From contig NC_066313.1 of assembly GCF_022539315.1 (NCBI RefSeq), positions 38,601,059 to 38,665,058 of the forward strand: a stretch of 64,000 nt of DNA, written 5' to 3'. Under the pieces are notes generated by a model, which saw only the letters and a list, made by a program, of their open reading frames with translations, made no database searches and was not told where the DNA came from. The translations under genes and the position numbers were made by a program. The DNA is from Serinus canaria. Lineage: Eukaryota; Chordata; Aves; Passeriformes; Fringillidae. Positions 1 to 11,470 of this stretch are shown here, in pieces (position 1 is the stretch's first letter; the number at the start of each line of letters is the position of its first letter).

Positions 1-2022
1 TAGACTTCAAGATAACAATTTTTAACTATATCTTGCATCATTCACAAATAAAAGTAATCAATATACTTCTTACAAAGCACTCAATTCCTGAGAATGGTTA
101 TGGATCTTCAGGTTTCAGTCATAATAAAATAATAAGAAAAAACAGCTGTTTAAAAAATGCTTCTACACAGCATCAGATGCACTTTTAGCATAATTCATAA
201 TACAAAATCTATTCCAAGTTTTCAATGCAAATACAATAGTAATTATTTTTGTGGTTTCTTACAAAGAACCTTTGGTTTTTTAAACATGACATGATTCAAT
301 ATATAATACTTGAACTAAGCAAAACCTTTTCTTATTCTCTAAATGAATACTGAAGTGTCATCCTGGAGTCCTTGAACTATCTGCTCTAAGTAGCCTTGAA
401 AAATCAGTTTTTCTTACCCTCTTCATTTGACCTGTCCCCCACACAGGAAAGAATGCATAATTAACTTGAAGTTATTACTTTTGTACTTTATAAAATGTGC
501 AGCCTAAAGAGTCACATAGTCTTGAGGTCTGCTTTTGAGCTCGTGAATACCAGTAGGGACATTTTCATGTTTTCTCAGGTGAGACACCTATGCTACTGTC
601 TTCTTTCTTTTCCATCTGAAGTTCTTTTGACTTCTGCAATGTGACTTCACTGAGATATGCCACACAAGGAACACTCACGTCTCTTTAAAGGGAGGTGCAT
701 TTCTTTTTCACTCACTTCCATGGGGTATCATGGGTTATATTAGAAGTTATCTTTACTCCTGCTGCTGCATCAGTAAGCCTCATTTTCCGAAGTTCAAGCT
801 CTGTAACAATACAAAAATCCTTTCTGTACTCCTTCCCACAAATCATCCTACTTTGAGATTTGAACCTTTCAATGTACAGCAAGTTCCTTCCAAGATAAGG
901 ATGATGTTTTAATAAATATAATTGGAATTAGGTTATCTAAAGAAGAAAAAAAAGAGAAAAAAGAATGGATGTAACTTTCTTAGACACATGGGTCACTTCT
1001 TCAAGAGAACTATTAGAGAGCTTAAATCAGAAACTTTACACTGAAAATTTACTGTGTTTCTGATATAATTTTACAGGGAATGGAAAGGTAAGACAGAGGT
1101 TATGCTTGCATTATTTTCTTTTAGTAGCAATAGGATTAAAGCTTTTTTACAAACTTTCCATTTTAACTAAAACCAATATTGTACTGTAGCTCAAGTGTAA
1201 GGGCTAGGTAATACAAATACACCAGGCATACAATTAGATGATAACATCTCTTGAGGCACCTCTTTGATCTTTATTTTTTCTTAGTTCTATAATTTATAGT
1301 AGGAAGTTTAACAAAGATTCCTAAAGTACTGTGTGTTAATGCTAAGCATATGACCTTCACAAGAATGTATAGTTTCTCTTTTTATCTGTTTCCTCACAAT
1401 TTTGAGAACATTTTATATTTATGCAAATTGCTTTGCACTTGGATTATTTACATCTAATATTAAGATTTTCACTCACCTCAAACATGTTTTGACCAAGTAA
1501 TACAGAAACTTAAGTGGTGCAAGCACAGGAAAGGTTCCCCTAAAAGCAGATTTAAATTTTTTTTAAAAACCAACTCTAGCAAATTCATTATCAGAGTAAT
1601 TTTTTCTACTGTTTTGAAAATACAGTTGCCTCTTCTTGGGTTAGGTGCAGAGAAACTGCAGAGTGGCCCTGCTGGAAGTAAAAATGGTGTGGAGATTTAA
1701 AACACAGCCCTCAAAGAACAAAGCAGAGAAATAATTTTTCCATTATTTCTGGGTTTATTATTTATTTTATCATCATTTTAGCATTTTCTGTGATAACAAA
1801 TTCACCAAGTGAATGATTTCTGACAGGATGGACAGAGAAAGAGAAGTCTCCTCAAGCTCTGTGATAATTGATATCCAGGCAGAAGACCAATAAAGCTTGC
1901 AAACATGTACTGACAGTAAAAAGAAAATAATAAAAAAAAAGGGATCTGAAGTCAAACACTTCTTGTTTTCTCCTCTGTGCTTTTGCCATGAACTTTTTTA
2001 CATAATTCTTTCTCACTACATG
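1..2022 (+). other. CNTN5 upstream intron, left part
   Basis: AT-rich sequence with no exon-like open frame and no repeat I recognise. Small A-rich runs occur near 945-965 and 1918-1940. It is assigned to the intron before the 21.1-kb exon only by position. Confidence 0.5.
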
Positions 2023-2028
2023 GGAAGG
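2023..2028. repeat. Candidate target-site duplication, left copy
   Basis: GGAAGG immediately left of the LTR terminus TGTACG; the same six bases follow the other end at 2342-2347. A 6-bp match could still be chance. Confidence 0.5.
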
Positions 2029-2341
2029 TGTACGAAACAAACGACGCAGAATCCCCAGGCCGGGGCAAAGGAGAGGCACTTTATTGCAGACCCCTGGTCT
2101 TTGTAAGCAGTTAGCCCATTATCAGTTACAGAGTTTTAAAACATAACAAACATTATCCAATCAACAACTATAAACCACAATGTGAACGTGTAATGGTTAT
2201 ATCATTTGTTTTTTTCTACCTCCAACTCAGCTGAGTCACTTTCCTATAGTTCTTTTCTGCTTAGCCAAAGTAGCAGATCTGAGCCATGATTCTACAAGGG
2301 TAACAAGGCCTTTTTTTATAAGGCTTTACCTATATGTTATA
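2029..2341 (-). mobile_element. Solo LTR of an endogenous retrovirus (ERVK-like), minus strand
   Basis: On the minus strand an AATAAA polyadenylation signal (complement of 2080-2085) is followed by a CpG-containing, GC-richer stretch ending in CGTACA at 2029, the layout of an LTR R-U5 end. The six bases GGAAGG lie just outside both ends (2023-2028 and 2342-2347), which fits a 6-bp target-site duplication as made by ERVK-type integrases. The far end reads TA instead of the expected terminal dinucleotide, so one base has probably mutated. No internal retroviral genes are adjacent, so this is a solo LTR. The family name is not known to me. Confidence 0.65.
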
Positions 2342-2347
2342 GGAAGG

Positions 2348-3716
2348 AACCATACTGATTCCTATGTATTCATTGTCTTGTTAATAATTATGTTCTTTAT
2401 GAGAAAAAAAAATAAATTGTGTGATGAAAAGAGTGTGATTTTCAAAAGATTGTGAATGTTCACAAGCTGCAGTAAAACTGTCTTTTGCTGCACCTTTCTG
2501 GTGAGTGGTTAAGTGTCTGACTGCTATTAGGCTGCAAACTTGGCCCTGGAAACATTCAAAATGCTGCAGTGCTGAATAGTCAAAAAGCAGAATTCTAGCT
2601 CTATACAGTACTGCTGAACTTCTGAAATCATCAGTTTCTGAATCTAGCCAAGGAAAAGAAATATGTGTGTATGTGATCAGCCCAGATGAATTATCTCACT
2701 TAGCTTTCCAACCCCAGGACCAAACACGAAAAACTGTCTTCTCCTAATCATATTTGAAGAGTAAAAACCCTGAAAAATATGCATAAAAACCCAATATTTG
2801 TTTGCAAAAGTTTTCCAAGACAAAAAGAGAAGCTACATTGTTCAAAGAAACCTTTTGCTGAGAGCTAACTACAGATGGTGTACAGTATGCCACTCCTCTC
2901 TTTCATAACCAGGAATTTCTGACAGTGACATTTTTCAGTGAAATCTGATTATAAAATACTTACTTACAATTATATCAGAGAAGATTTGTATGAAAAAGAA
3001 ATTGAAAGTTTTTAAAAGCTGTTTTGAACACAACATACTACAGTAAGATATAAATTTAAAATATAGAACTTTAAAGAATTAAGACATCATCTCTTTCCAA
3101 TCATGTGAATTATGTATGCATACAGTATGACTGATTGTTTAAAGCATACCAGAGTTCAGGCAAAAATATCTCAAACCTTTTTTTCTTTGACCCTTGTGCT
3201 TTAGGACAGACCTGAAGAGCTCAATTTTTTTCTTTTGCTGATCATGTCCTATATCTGCTATCTAATCATCAACTGAAATTTCTCTGCTTTGACTAAATTA
3301 AGTTTATCAGTGGTTTGGGTAAATTTCTATACCTACCTATAATATTAGATATTAGATCTGACATCAAGTGCAGTCAGGTTTCATAAAGAACAACCCAACT
3401 TCCTCTATTCTACCTGCTGGAAAAGCCCTGTAAGCCTAGTGCAGGAATATTGACCCATGAAGAAACTACAAATTAATTATTTCCCACTTACATAAGATTT
3501 ATTGTACAGATTCTTAGTCAAAATCTACATTTAATGTTTTGAACGCAGGCTAGTGACAGGAAAAAAGACACTAGTCTAGGATAATTATTAAATACCACAT
3601 CTTTCTTTGGAATAAGTTACAGTTTGGAACTTTGCCTGCATAAAAAAATTAGAATTTAACTTGAAAGAGAAACATAGCTCTTCAGTGTTGAATATCCAGT
3701 CTGCTTGCATGCAATT
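2348..3716 (+). other. Intron between LTR and CR1 fragment
   Basis: AT-rich, with no coding potential or recognised repeat. Confidence 0.5.
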
Positions 3717-3970
3717 TCATAGAATTATAGAACAATTTATGTTGCAAGGGACCTTAAAGTTCATCTAATTTCAGCCCTTTTGCCTGCACCCTCTGATAGA
3801 CTGGTTTGATCAGAGCTCCACCCAGCTTGGCCTTGAACATTTCCAGGGGTGGGGCACCCATGACTTCTCTGGACAGCTTGTTCCAGTGTCCCACCACCCT
3901 CACAGTAAAGAATTTCTTCCTAACAGATACTTTCCAGTTTAAAACTCTTCCCCATTTTTCATTTTTATTC
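3717..3970 (-). mobile_element. CR1 LINE 3' fragment, minus strand
   Basis: The + strand begins with TCATAGAATTATAGAA, the complement of the CR1 3'-terminal ATTCTATGA repeats, followed by the usual block around AAGGGACCTTAAAG. The complementary strand encodes a decayed C-terminus of the CR1 ORF2 reverse-transcriptase protein: the frame around RKKFFTVRVVGHWNKL and LEMFKAKL matches the conserved CR1 tail (RK-FFT-RV-HWN-LP-EVV). About 250 bp remain, 5'-truncated as is normal for CR1. Confidence 0.9.
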
Positions 3971-6270
3971 ACTGCAAAATTTATAAAAATAATATTACAT
4001 ACAGAAGAATTGCAAATAAAACACAGATGCTCAAAACATTTTCTTGGTAGATAACTAGCAGATTAATTTCTTATTTTTAAAATAACTGCTGATCAGTTTT
4101 AAACTGTCAGTGAGGAAACTATCACCTGATGAACAGCTGTAATAATTTTAAAATCATGATATTTTAAACTTCGATATCCCTTTACTTGCCTGCCTATCCA
4201 AAATATGCTTTTTGACATAATCAGTGCTCTGAAAATAGTTATGAAATATTTCATTTTATAGAAAGTTTCTACTCTGAAGTGCCAGTCGTTTGTCAAATTT
4301 ACATGAGGAATATCCTTTCAGGCTGATAAAACCTCTCTGCAAGGCTGCCCATCTCTGTGTGATCTTTCCAATACAGAAGGCTATACTTAGACAAAGAACA
4401 AATGCATCTTTTTCTTCCTGCCCTAACATTTTGACATTAGTCCTGGCTTATGCTGCTCAGCTGTCATCACATTGTGCTTCAGAGAAAATCTCCATTCAGC
4501 ACTTTCAAAATGTGATTTTCATTGCATTTCTCAGAAGTGCTTCAGAATATTCTTATATGAAGGAAATTATTATAAAAGATAGAAAATTTTTAAGAGGGAG
4601 ACAGACCACCTGAATCACCACTTAAAATTCAAACATGACATAAATCCACCAGTGGACAACTGCTTTGTATTATGAGCAGGCATACAGAGCCAGGGGTTTC
4701 TTCTTTTAGTAAGACTCACAATAGCCTTTCTTCTTTTAGTAAGGCTTACATACAGAAATTCTCATTTCAGTGTGACCAGAAGAGCTGGTTAAGATAAACA
4801 AGTGTTCAGACTGTTCACTGCATTTGGCTTGTCCTCAGTTAGTGTTGTATGCATGTATTAACATGAGAGCTGCTACTCTTGGGATCATTATTCTCCTTTC
4901 TCAGAGAGCTTAGACTGTCCCTCACAGTACTGGCCAATTTCAACTCCAGTTGAGCTTTGGACACACAAATTTTCCCCCTTACAGCAGCAAAGAGCTGCAT
5001 CTCAGTGGCATTCCATTGTCAATAATACTCCTAAAACAGAGAAAAAACAATACAAAATGAAATGATTGAAAGCCACAAAAGCTAGAAGAAATATATTTTC
5101 CTTAAGTGTGAATAAATGTTTTTGAGTGCAATGAATTACTCTCTCTATATACACTTAAAAGATTCACCCCATCATACATTTTTCTATTTAATGTTTTACC
5201 TTATGATATTGAGGTATTTTTTTCTATTAAACCTAATTTTACATATGGTTGTGTCTTTAAAATGAAGCATATGATATAATTTTTTTTGAAGCAACTGTGG
5301 TGTTCCTATTGTAAGATTAGAGCTAGCAGGAGAAATCAGTTATAATGCTAATTCAGCTAATGTTAGAAGGACCATTTCAGTGTAAGAGGATCCCTAGAGA
5401 GGGCAGAAATTGACTGTTAGGCTGGATCTGTGCAACAGATACAAAGATACTGGGAGATTATAAAGCAATAAGATGGATGAAGACTGGTGTCCTTTCAAAT
5501 AAGAAAGGGTAGAGTCACCCAAAGAGTTTTATCAAAAATCATTCAGGGACAACCAGGCTTTGTTTCACTGACTTAAAAAAGGATTTGCATTTGCATCAGC
5601 AAACACTATTACTTGGCCTTCTAATTACAAAGTCTATTTTCAGTTTACACAATGGGATTACTGCTTGCTAGTGAAAGGTCAATTTCTGTCCTTTGGATAA
5701 GAAATTGGAACCTATTTGGAAAAGTTGGATGTATTTCATTGTTTCAATAGCATCATAGTATCTAATATTTTATCAAGCAAATGACATTAAAACTTCAAAA
5801 CTCTTGCGCATCCAGCAAAAGAAACGTTATTTTTGTTAATTCTGTGCTTGGAATCAAGCTCTCATAACTTTTCTAGGGAAAGAGGGTGGCTATGGAACAG
5901 ATCTCTCAGAAATTTTTCTGAGTAGTTTGTCTACTTATGACAGTTAAAATAGCCTGCAATGACTTCAGTTCTATTTGTTTGACTTTACACTGCAGAGGTG
6001 AATGAGTCATAAGGTGCCTCTGGTTCTGATTTTGAAAGCGAAGAGAAATAAATTGCTTCCTTACTCTTTTCCTAGAACAGTAAAAAAATTGTGCTTAAAA
6101 ATTCACATAACTAATCTTTATTTTAGTGGGGCTTTTTTTGTTTGTTTGTTTTGAAGGTAGTTGATTAAAAACTCTAGAGACAAGTGCAACTACGACTGAT
6201 GCCTCAGGTTTTAGGTTTTTTTTTTCAGATTCTGTACTGCTTTAGTGTGCAGTTCTGAGCTTCATATTAG
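3971..6270 (+). other. Intron between CR1 and LTR
   Basis: No gene. A 20-base phrase (TTTCTTCTTTTAGTAAGRCT) occurs twice, near 4697 and 4726, as a small local duplication. An open frame at 4290-4613 has no recognisable protein features and is taken as chance. Confidence 0.5.
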
Positions 6271-6654
6271 GGGATGGTAAACTCTCTTCACAGAGTAGGT
6301 AGAGAAAACAATTCCTTCTCTAGCTGGGGACCAAGGACAAATGATCCAAATTTCAGGCCTGAAAGCATAAACAGTGGGGGATTGAAGAGAGAAAAGCAAG
6401 AAGGATGGGACTTCATAAGTTAAAGCTATAACTGGACAATTAGCTCCAATATGTTGATGGACCAGAACTTACAAAAGTGTGAGACCCCGTGACTGGTCGT
6501 CCATTTTTGTGACCATTTTGGGTTCATCCTGGGTGTAGCCCTGGTTGGGCTCTTGTGTTCCCAAGGTGTATCCACTGAAGCCTTCTAATAAATACCTACT
6601 TTATTCTTTAGTTCTGTCCAGTCTCTGTTCTAGGTCAGCCTTCACAAGGCATCA
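6271..6654 (+). mobile_element. Solo LTR of an avian endogenous retrovirus (ERVL-like), plus strand
   Basis: The stretch runs from about GGGATGGTAAACTCTC to a CA end at AGGCATCA. It has the ordered parts of an LTR: a U3-like region, a degenerate TATA-like ACTTACAAAA near 6469, the start-like GTGAGACCCCGTG, an AATAAA signal at 6587-6592, and a U5 tail with GTCCAGTCTCTGTTCTAGG. The wording resembles passerine solo LTRs I recall. The exact left end and a target-site duplication could not be fixed. No internal viral genes are present. Confidence 0.75.
6587..6592 (+). promoter_or_regulatory. LTR polyadenylation signal AATAAA
   Basis: Canonical hexamer about 60 bp before the LTR end. It lies in the sense orientation of CNTN5, so it could in principle cause intronic polyadenylation; use is not shown. 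Confidence 0.5.
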
Positions 6655-9050
6655 AGATGTGAAAATTACGTTGTACGGGCATATGGAATAATAAGTTGTG
6701 TTTGATTGGTAAATATATTGTTTGAGACATTGAGCAAAATACTGTTTTATAAAGTGGGCTGAAGAAGAAACAGTGCAAAAACCTTCATAAACTGTAGATT
6801 TTTGCAGTTACTAGAAGGTGCTTAAGTAGCTTTATGTGGTTAGTAGTTAGGTGTATATTGTACATGCTCTTACACTGTCCTTATCTCACAAAACTGCATA
6901 TTTATGTTACTTACATGTGTGTATCAGATGGAAATTTAGAAAAATATACTCAGTGGTGTTCTTTATGTCAGATAAGTACTTGCTTATTTATATATGTTTT
7001 CATTTATTTATGTTGCTAAAATAATAAACCACCAGTACCTAACTAGAGTTTTCAAAATGTTCCTTGAAGATGGAATGTTTCAAATTTCTTCTGCTAATCT
7101 TTTTGGGTATGAAAGCTTGCTAGTCCTTCATAGCTGTAGATTCCTCTTTGCCATGCAGAGAATCTTATGGGCCCATGAGAGTCCAAAACACATTGACACG
7201 AATCAGACTCTTACAAAGCAGCGCCATAACCCAGCAGTCCCTTACATCAACTACAAGCAGAACAAAAATTTTTACTTTTGGAAATCTCTGAAGAAGTTTA
7301 GAAATCCACAGCACATACACATCATTTCCACCAGGTGAAAGCCACTTCTCCAAAAAGTAGGTAACGTTTGTGTAAATACTCACTTGGTACTCACTGGATG
7401 TGGATTTAATATACTCTACCACTCTCTATAAAATCCTGCACCATGGGCTTTTGTATGAACATGTACATTAGGTGTCTGAGATTTGATTATTTTGATTTCT
7501 TCATCAAGTATGTGACTGAGTGTAGTAAATGTTTTTATAGGTCCTTATTTGGAAGAGAATAGATTTAGGTTTTTCTTGAAAATTTTATCATTAAAATGAG
7601 GTACCTGAGTCTGTCTGTGAAAAACAATCTAAGATGAAACCCAAGTTCACAATGGTAATATTAGACACTTAGTGTTTAAAATGCATAATGAGTATTTGCT
7701 GATTAGATTCAGTTTGTGCTTTTCTAGAGTTTGAACCTCAATCTTCCCAATCACAGAGAAGCTTCCTAACACCAAAATACGTTATAAGTGGACTCTCAGG
7801 AGTCTAGATGTTCCCATTGCTTCTTTCACCTCTGTAAATAGCAAAATATTAATGGGAGCAGGTCATTTAACCTATGATTTTTACAGCACAAGGGTATGCT
7901 CTCTATGCTGAATTCTAGAATCAGTCTTTCTTTTGTGTTTAGTAAAGATTGATCTGAAAATTAAAAAGAACAGGGGCATGAACAGGTATCTCACATATAT
8001 TATGTGAGTGCCACATGTAGCTAAGCTTCTGGGTATTCTAGGATTGTATCAGTATTTAAGAAGTTATTTCAGAAAAAAAAAACCTTCCCAAATGATATAT
8101 CAATGTAATTTTTTTTTTTCATTTTGGTTAAAAAGGTGTCTTCTAACTAAGTAATACTTAAAAGAAAATGTTTTTAAAACTCCAGAATAAACAGGTGAAC
8201 TGTTTCCACTGTGGGTGGAAAGCTGAGCAGTATGACACAAAAGGACATTTATTTTTCTTCTACATGGAAACTGTTATATCCTTAGGAACATTTTCTACAG
8301 AGAAATTGACCTCAGGTTTTTATGAACAGCTCCTTACATGATGACAGCCCTACCTGCTACAATTCATATCCTGAAAGAGATAGTTTTCAGATTTATTTAC
8401 TTCAGACTATTTTTTTTTGTTATTTTATCTTTTCAAACTTAGACCTTTATTGCCACAGCAAGTTCATAAAGCAAGTTCATAAGAATCCAAAACCTGACTT
8501 GCAGGAACAGACCAGAGGAAATGAAAAAACATGTCCTGTGATCTATTGGATTGTTACTCTTCATAAGCATTGGTATTATTGGCAAAAACACAATTTACTA
8601 AATCATGAGAAATCTGGATTACTACAAAGAGAATTGAAGACCTACAGTGTAACTGTAAAAGACAGTGTCTATATTTGAAGGGTAAAAAAAAAAAAAAAAA
8701 GAAGAAAAATTTATTTCTATTACCTTTTTAGCAGGAAGTTTTTCCTTTAGCCCATGCACTCTTGAAGAGATACCAATGGGCTGTTTCAGAGCAATTGATG
8801 ATGCCTTCATATGGCCTATAAAAATTAGACATCTTTCTATAAATACCCTCCATGTCATCACAGCCCACAATTTTTGTCTGGAATCAGTGTGTTCTCTAGA
8901 AACCACTTATAAATACACCAAAATCTCAAGCAAAATTGGCACTGACACATGTTTCTTCTGGAAGTCTGAGTTAGTCATAGTGTTGTGCATGACTCTTTTG
9001 TGGGATCTGCCCATATAATCAGGAATCTTTGAATCTTTGACCTTCTCTTT
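6655..9050 (+). other. Intron between LTR and CR1 fragment
   Basis: No gene recognised. Contains a tandem duplication of AGCAAGTTCATAA near 8459-8484 and a 17-base poly-A run at 8684-8700. Open frames at 6994-7338 and 8322-8678 lack conserved motifs and splice-site context. Confidence 0.5.
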
Positions 9051-9132
9051 CTAGAATCACAGAATGATTTCTGTTGAGAAGCACTTTTAAAGATCATCTA
9101 GTTCTAATGCTCCTGCCTCAGGGTTTTGCTAG
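9051..9132 (-). mobile_element. Short CR1-like 3' remnant, minus strand
   Basis: CTAGAATCACAGAATGATTT followed by AAAGATCATCTAGTTC and TCCTGCCTCAGGG resembles the complement of a CR1 3' end. Only about 80 bp are recognisable, so the call is tentative. Confidence 0.55.
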
Positions 9133-9458
9133 TAGTGATTTGGTCTGGAAAAAGGAGACAGCAAAGAAGTAGTAAGAGGAGCAGAGTGTGGTTTTGTAAG
9201 CTCTACAGAAGTAAACTCCTAGGAAAGGTCACAGTTGGGCATTTGTGCTCTCAATCAACTCTGTAGCTATGTGATGGATGTAAGCTCAGCTGTCTCAGTG
9301 TAACTGCAGCAATAGCCTGGTGCAAAAATCTTTGAAAAGGGATTTTTTGAAGAAAAGCTGGTGGAAAATCTTACTACAAATACAGCAATGTATACAAGCA
9401 AGAGACCTTTCTTTTCTTCTGCAGTGTCTATATAGAAAAATTGATGTTGCCTTCCAAA

Positions 9459-9620
9459 CAGACAGAGATTTCTGTTTTGGGACCTTTGGACATTTACACA
9501 GCCCATAGGTAAATTTCAGAATTGTCACCATCGCCCTGTGTATTCAGATTTCAAAATTTTGCAAACTCCCTTAGAAAAAGATTTTCATTCAAAGGTCATC
9601 AATGTTTTAAATTACTAAGC
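9459..9620 (-). repeat. Inverted repeat, left copy
   Basis: Reverse complement of 11308-11470. By eye about 13 differences in 163 aligned positions (about 92% identity); the outer 105 bp differ at only three positions. Both copies share the outer terminus CAGACAGAGATTTCTGTTTT and an inner terminus GCTTAGTAATTTAAA. I do not recognise the family. Confidence 0.85.
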
Positions 9621-11307
9621 ACAAGAGAGCTGGTGTTATTTTTTTAGCCTGAACCATGTATTTTTAGAGGTTAAAGTAATAGCAGCAGCTGATATTTATT
9701 TTTTGCTGTGTTAGTGAGTGCTCATCAATAACCTAATGGCCATATCTGATTCTACAAAAAAAAAGCAGGTGTTTTTGCTAAGTATCATACAGTACATCTG
9801 CTGGTGTAGACTTTTTATACTTTTTAGAATTATTTGCTCACCTGTATTCATGGACTGGGTGGAATCTTGTCCATATAATTATTTATTAACTCTAGGGATA
9901 CTATGCTGGTGACTGGGTATTTTGCTCTTGTTTCTGTTGTTGCCAGTTATAGGAAAGTTACAAATGTATCCAGACAGACTTTAATCTTTATTGCAACCAT
10001 CATCAATATCCTGTGATTCTTTTAACTTCTCTGTTTTCACTATATCAGATTTTCTGATTCTCTTCATGCATTCAATATTCCCTTCTGCTCTACTCTGTTG
10101 GCAGGAATAAAGTGATTTTGGTGAATTGCAGAGGAGAGAGACACAACTGAACCACTTTCATTTTCTTCTTAAGTCTATGTATCTTCCATAACCTAAAATT
10201 TGACAGTTTCCCTCCTGTACTTATTTATTCTCTTTCTTTTCCTGGTTCCAATGCTGTTTGGTGTCAGTCATCTATGGGGAATGTGAGAGGATAAAAAAAT
10301 GAACGTAATATCGAAGTTTAAAATCCTGCAGAGATTTGCCTTCTTATGTGGTTCCACTGGCTAATAATGAGCATAAACATAAGACACTCTCCCATTTTAA
10401 AAAGTTGTATTTTCAAGTCTCTGTGCTTAGGGAGAGTGAACAAAATTTTTCAGTTTCATAGGGCCTCCTCTTTTCTTCCTTTGAAGAAAAAATGGAGATT
10501 GAAACAGTTGGATAAATGCAAATCTTGTTAAACAGCACAAGAAATGAATGAACCTCTTTGATTCTGCTGCCCACAGGATCAGACCACAAAGTTTCTTCCC
10601 AATAACTTTCTGCATTCCAGAAGTTCCCTTACAGAAGACAAAGAATGGAGGATGGAGAACTCCGGCATCAGTTGTTCCTAAATAACACTTAAAAGAAACA
10701 GTCCTTCCCTGCTGCCACCTACCAAGGCTTTCAGAAATTCAATTTGCATTCTGTGTTGACAGCTAAAAAGCACAGGCATAGAAATATCTGACCCACACAG
10801 ATTCCATACAGCAGCAGGGATAAGAGTTTTGCTCTCTTTGAGGGAGCCTCTCCAAGGTGTTAAATTGTAAGGAAGGAAGCAAAAAGGTTCAGGCCTGGGG
10901 AAATGAGAGAGCCAGTTGCATGCTCTAAAATTTCTCTGCTTAAGTTCCCTCCCCCTAGAGAAAATCACAAAAATGTAAACAAATGAATAATAAAATATAA
11001 TTTTTCTATTTGTTTGTCCTCATAGGACAAACAAGGGCTTAGGGAGATAATACTAAGGACTTAGTTCTACCCATTTATACACAAGGGATGCAAAATTAAT
11101 TAAAAAGACATGAGGAAAAAAATATATTTGAATCCTCCCAGATATGCCTTTATGATATTTTCCTGTAGGACAAGAGGGCCAGCAGCTCAAATAGTGTTTA
11201 AGAATGAAATATTAAAGCAGTAACTGTCAAAAATGCAAACCTTTTTCACACAAGAATAAAATTTTAGAAGTATGTCTAGGAACTGCCTGTATGTCTGATG
11301 CAAGCCA
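9621..11307. other. 1.7-kb spacer between the inverted copies
   Basis: AT-rich with a slightly GC-richer patch at about 10600-10970. No transposase-like frame is visible: the longest open frame, minus strand 10678-10968, has no DDE or zinc-finger pattern. If the pair is a transposon, it is non-autonomous or decayed. Confidence 0.45.
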
Positions 11308-11470
11308 GCTTAGTAATTTAAAGCATTGCTTGACCTTTGAGTGAAGGCCTTCTTCAAAGCGAGTTTGCAAAATTTTGAAATCTAAATACACAGGGTGATG
11401 GTGACAATTCTGAAATTTACCTATGGGCTGTGTAAATGTTCAAAGGTCCCAAAACAGAAATCTCTGTCTG
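11308..11470 (+). repeat. Inverted repeat, right copy
   Basis: Partner of 9459-9620 in opposite orientation. Similarity stops abruptly at GTCTG (11470) on the outer side and at GCTTAG (11308) on the inner side. Confidence 0.85.

Noticed and set aside
8322..8678. A 118-codon open frame
   Set aside because: No recognisable motifs, AT-rich codons and no splice sites in a suitable place; taken as chance.
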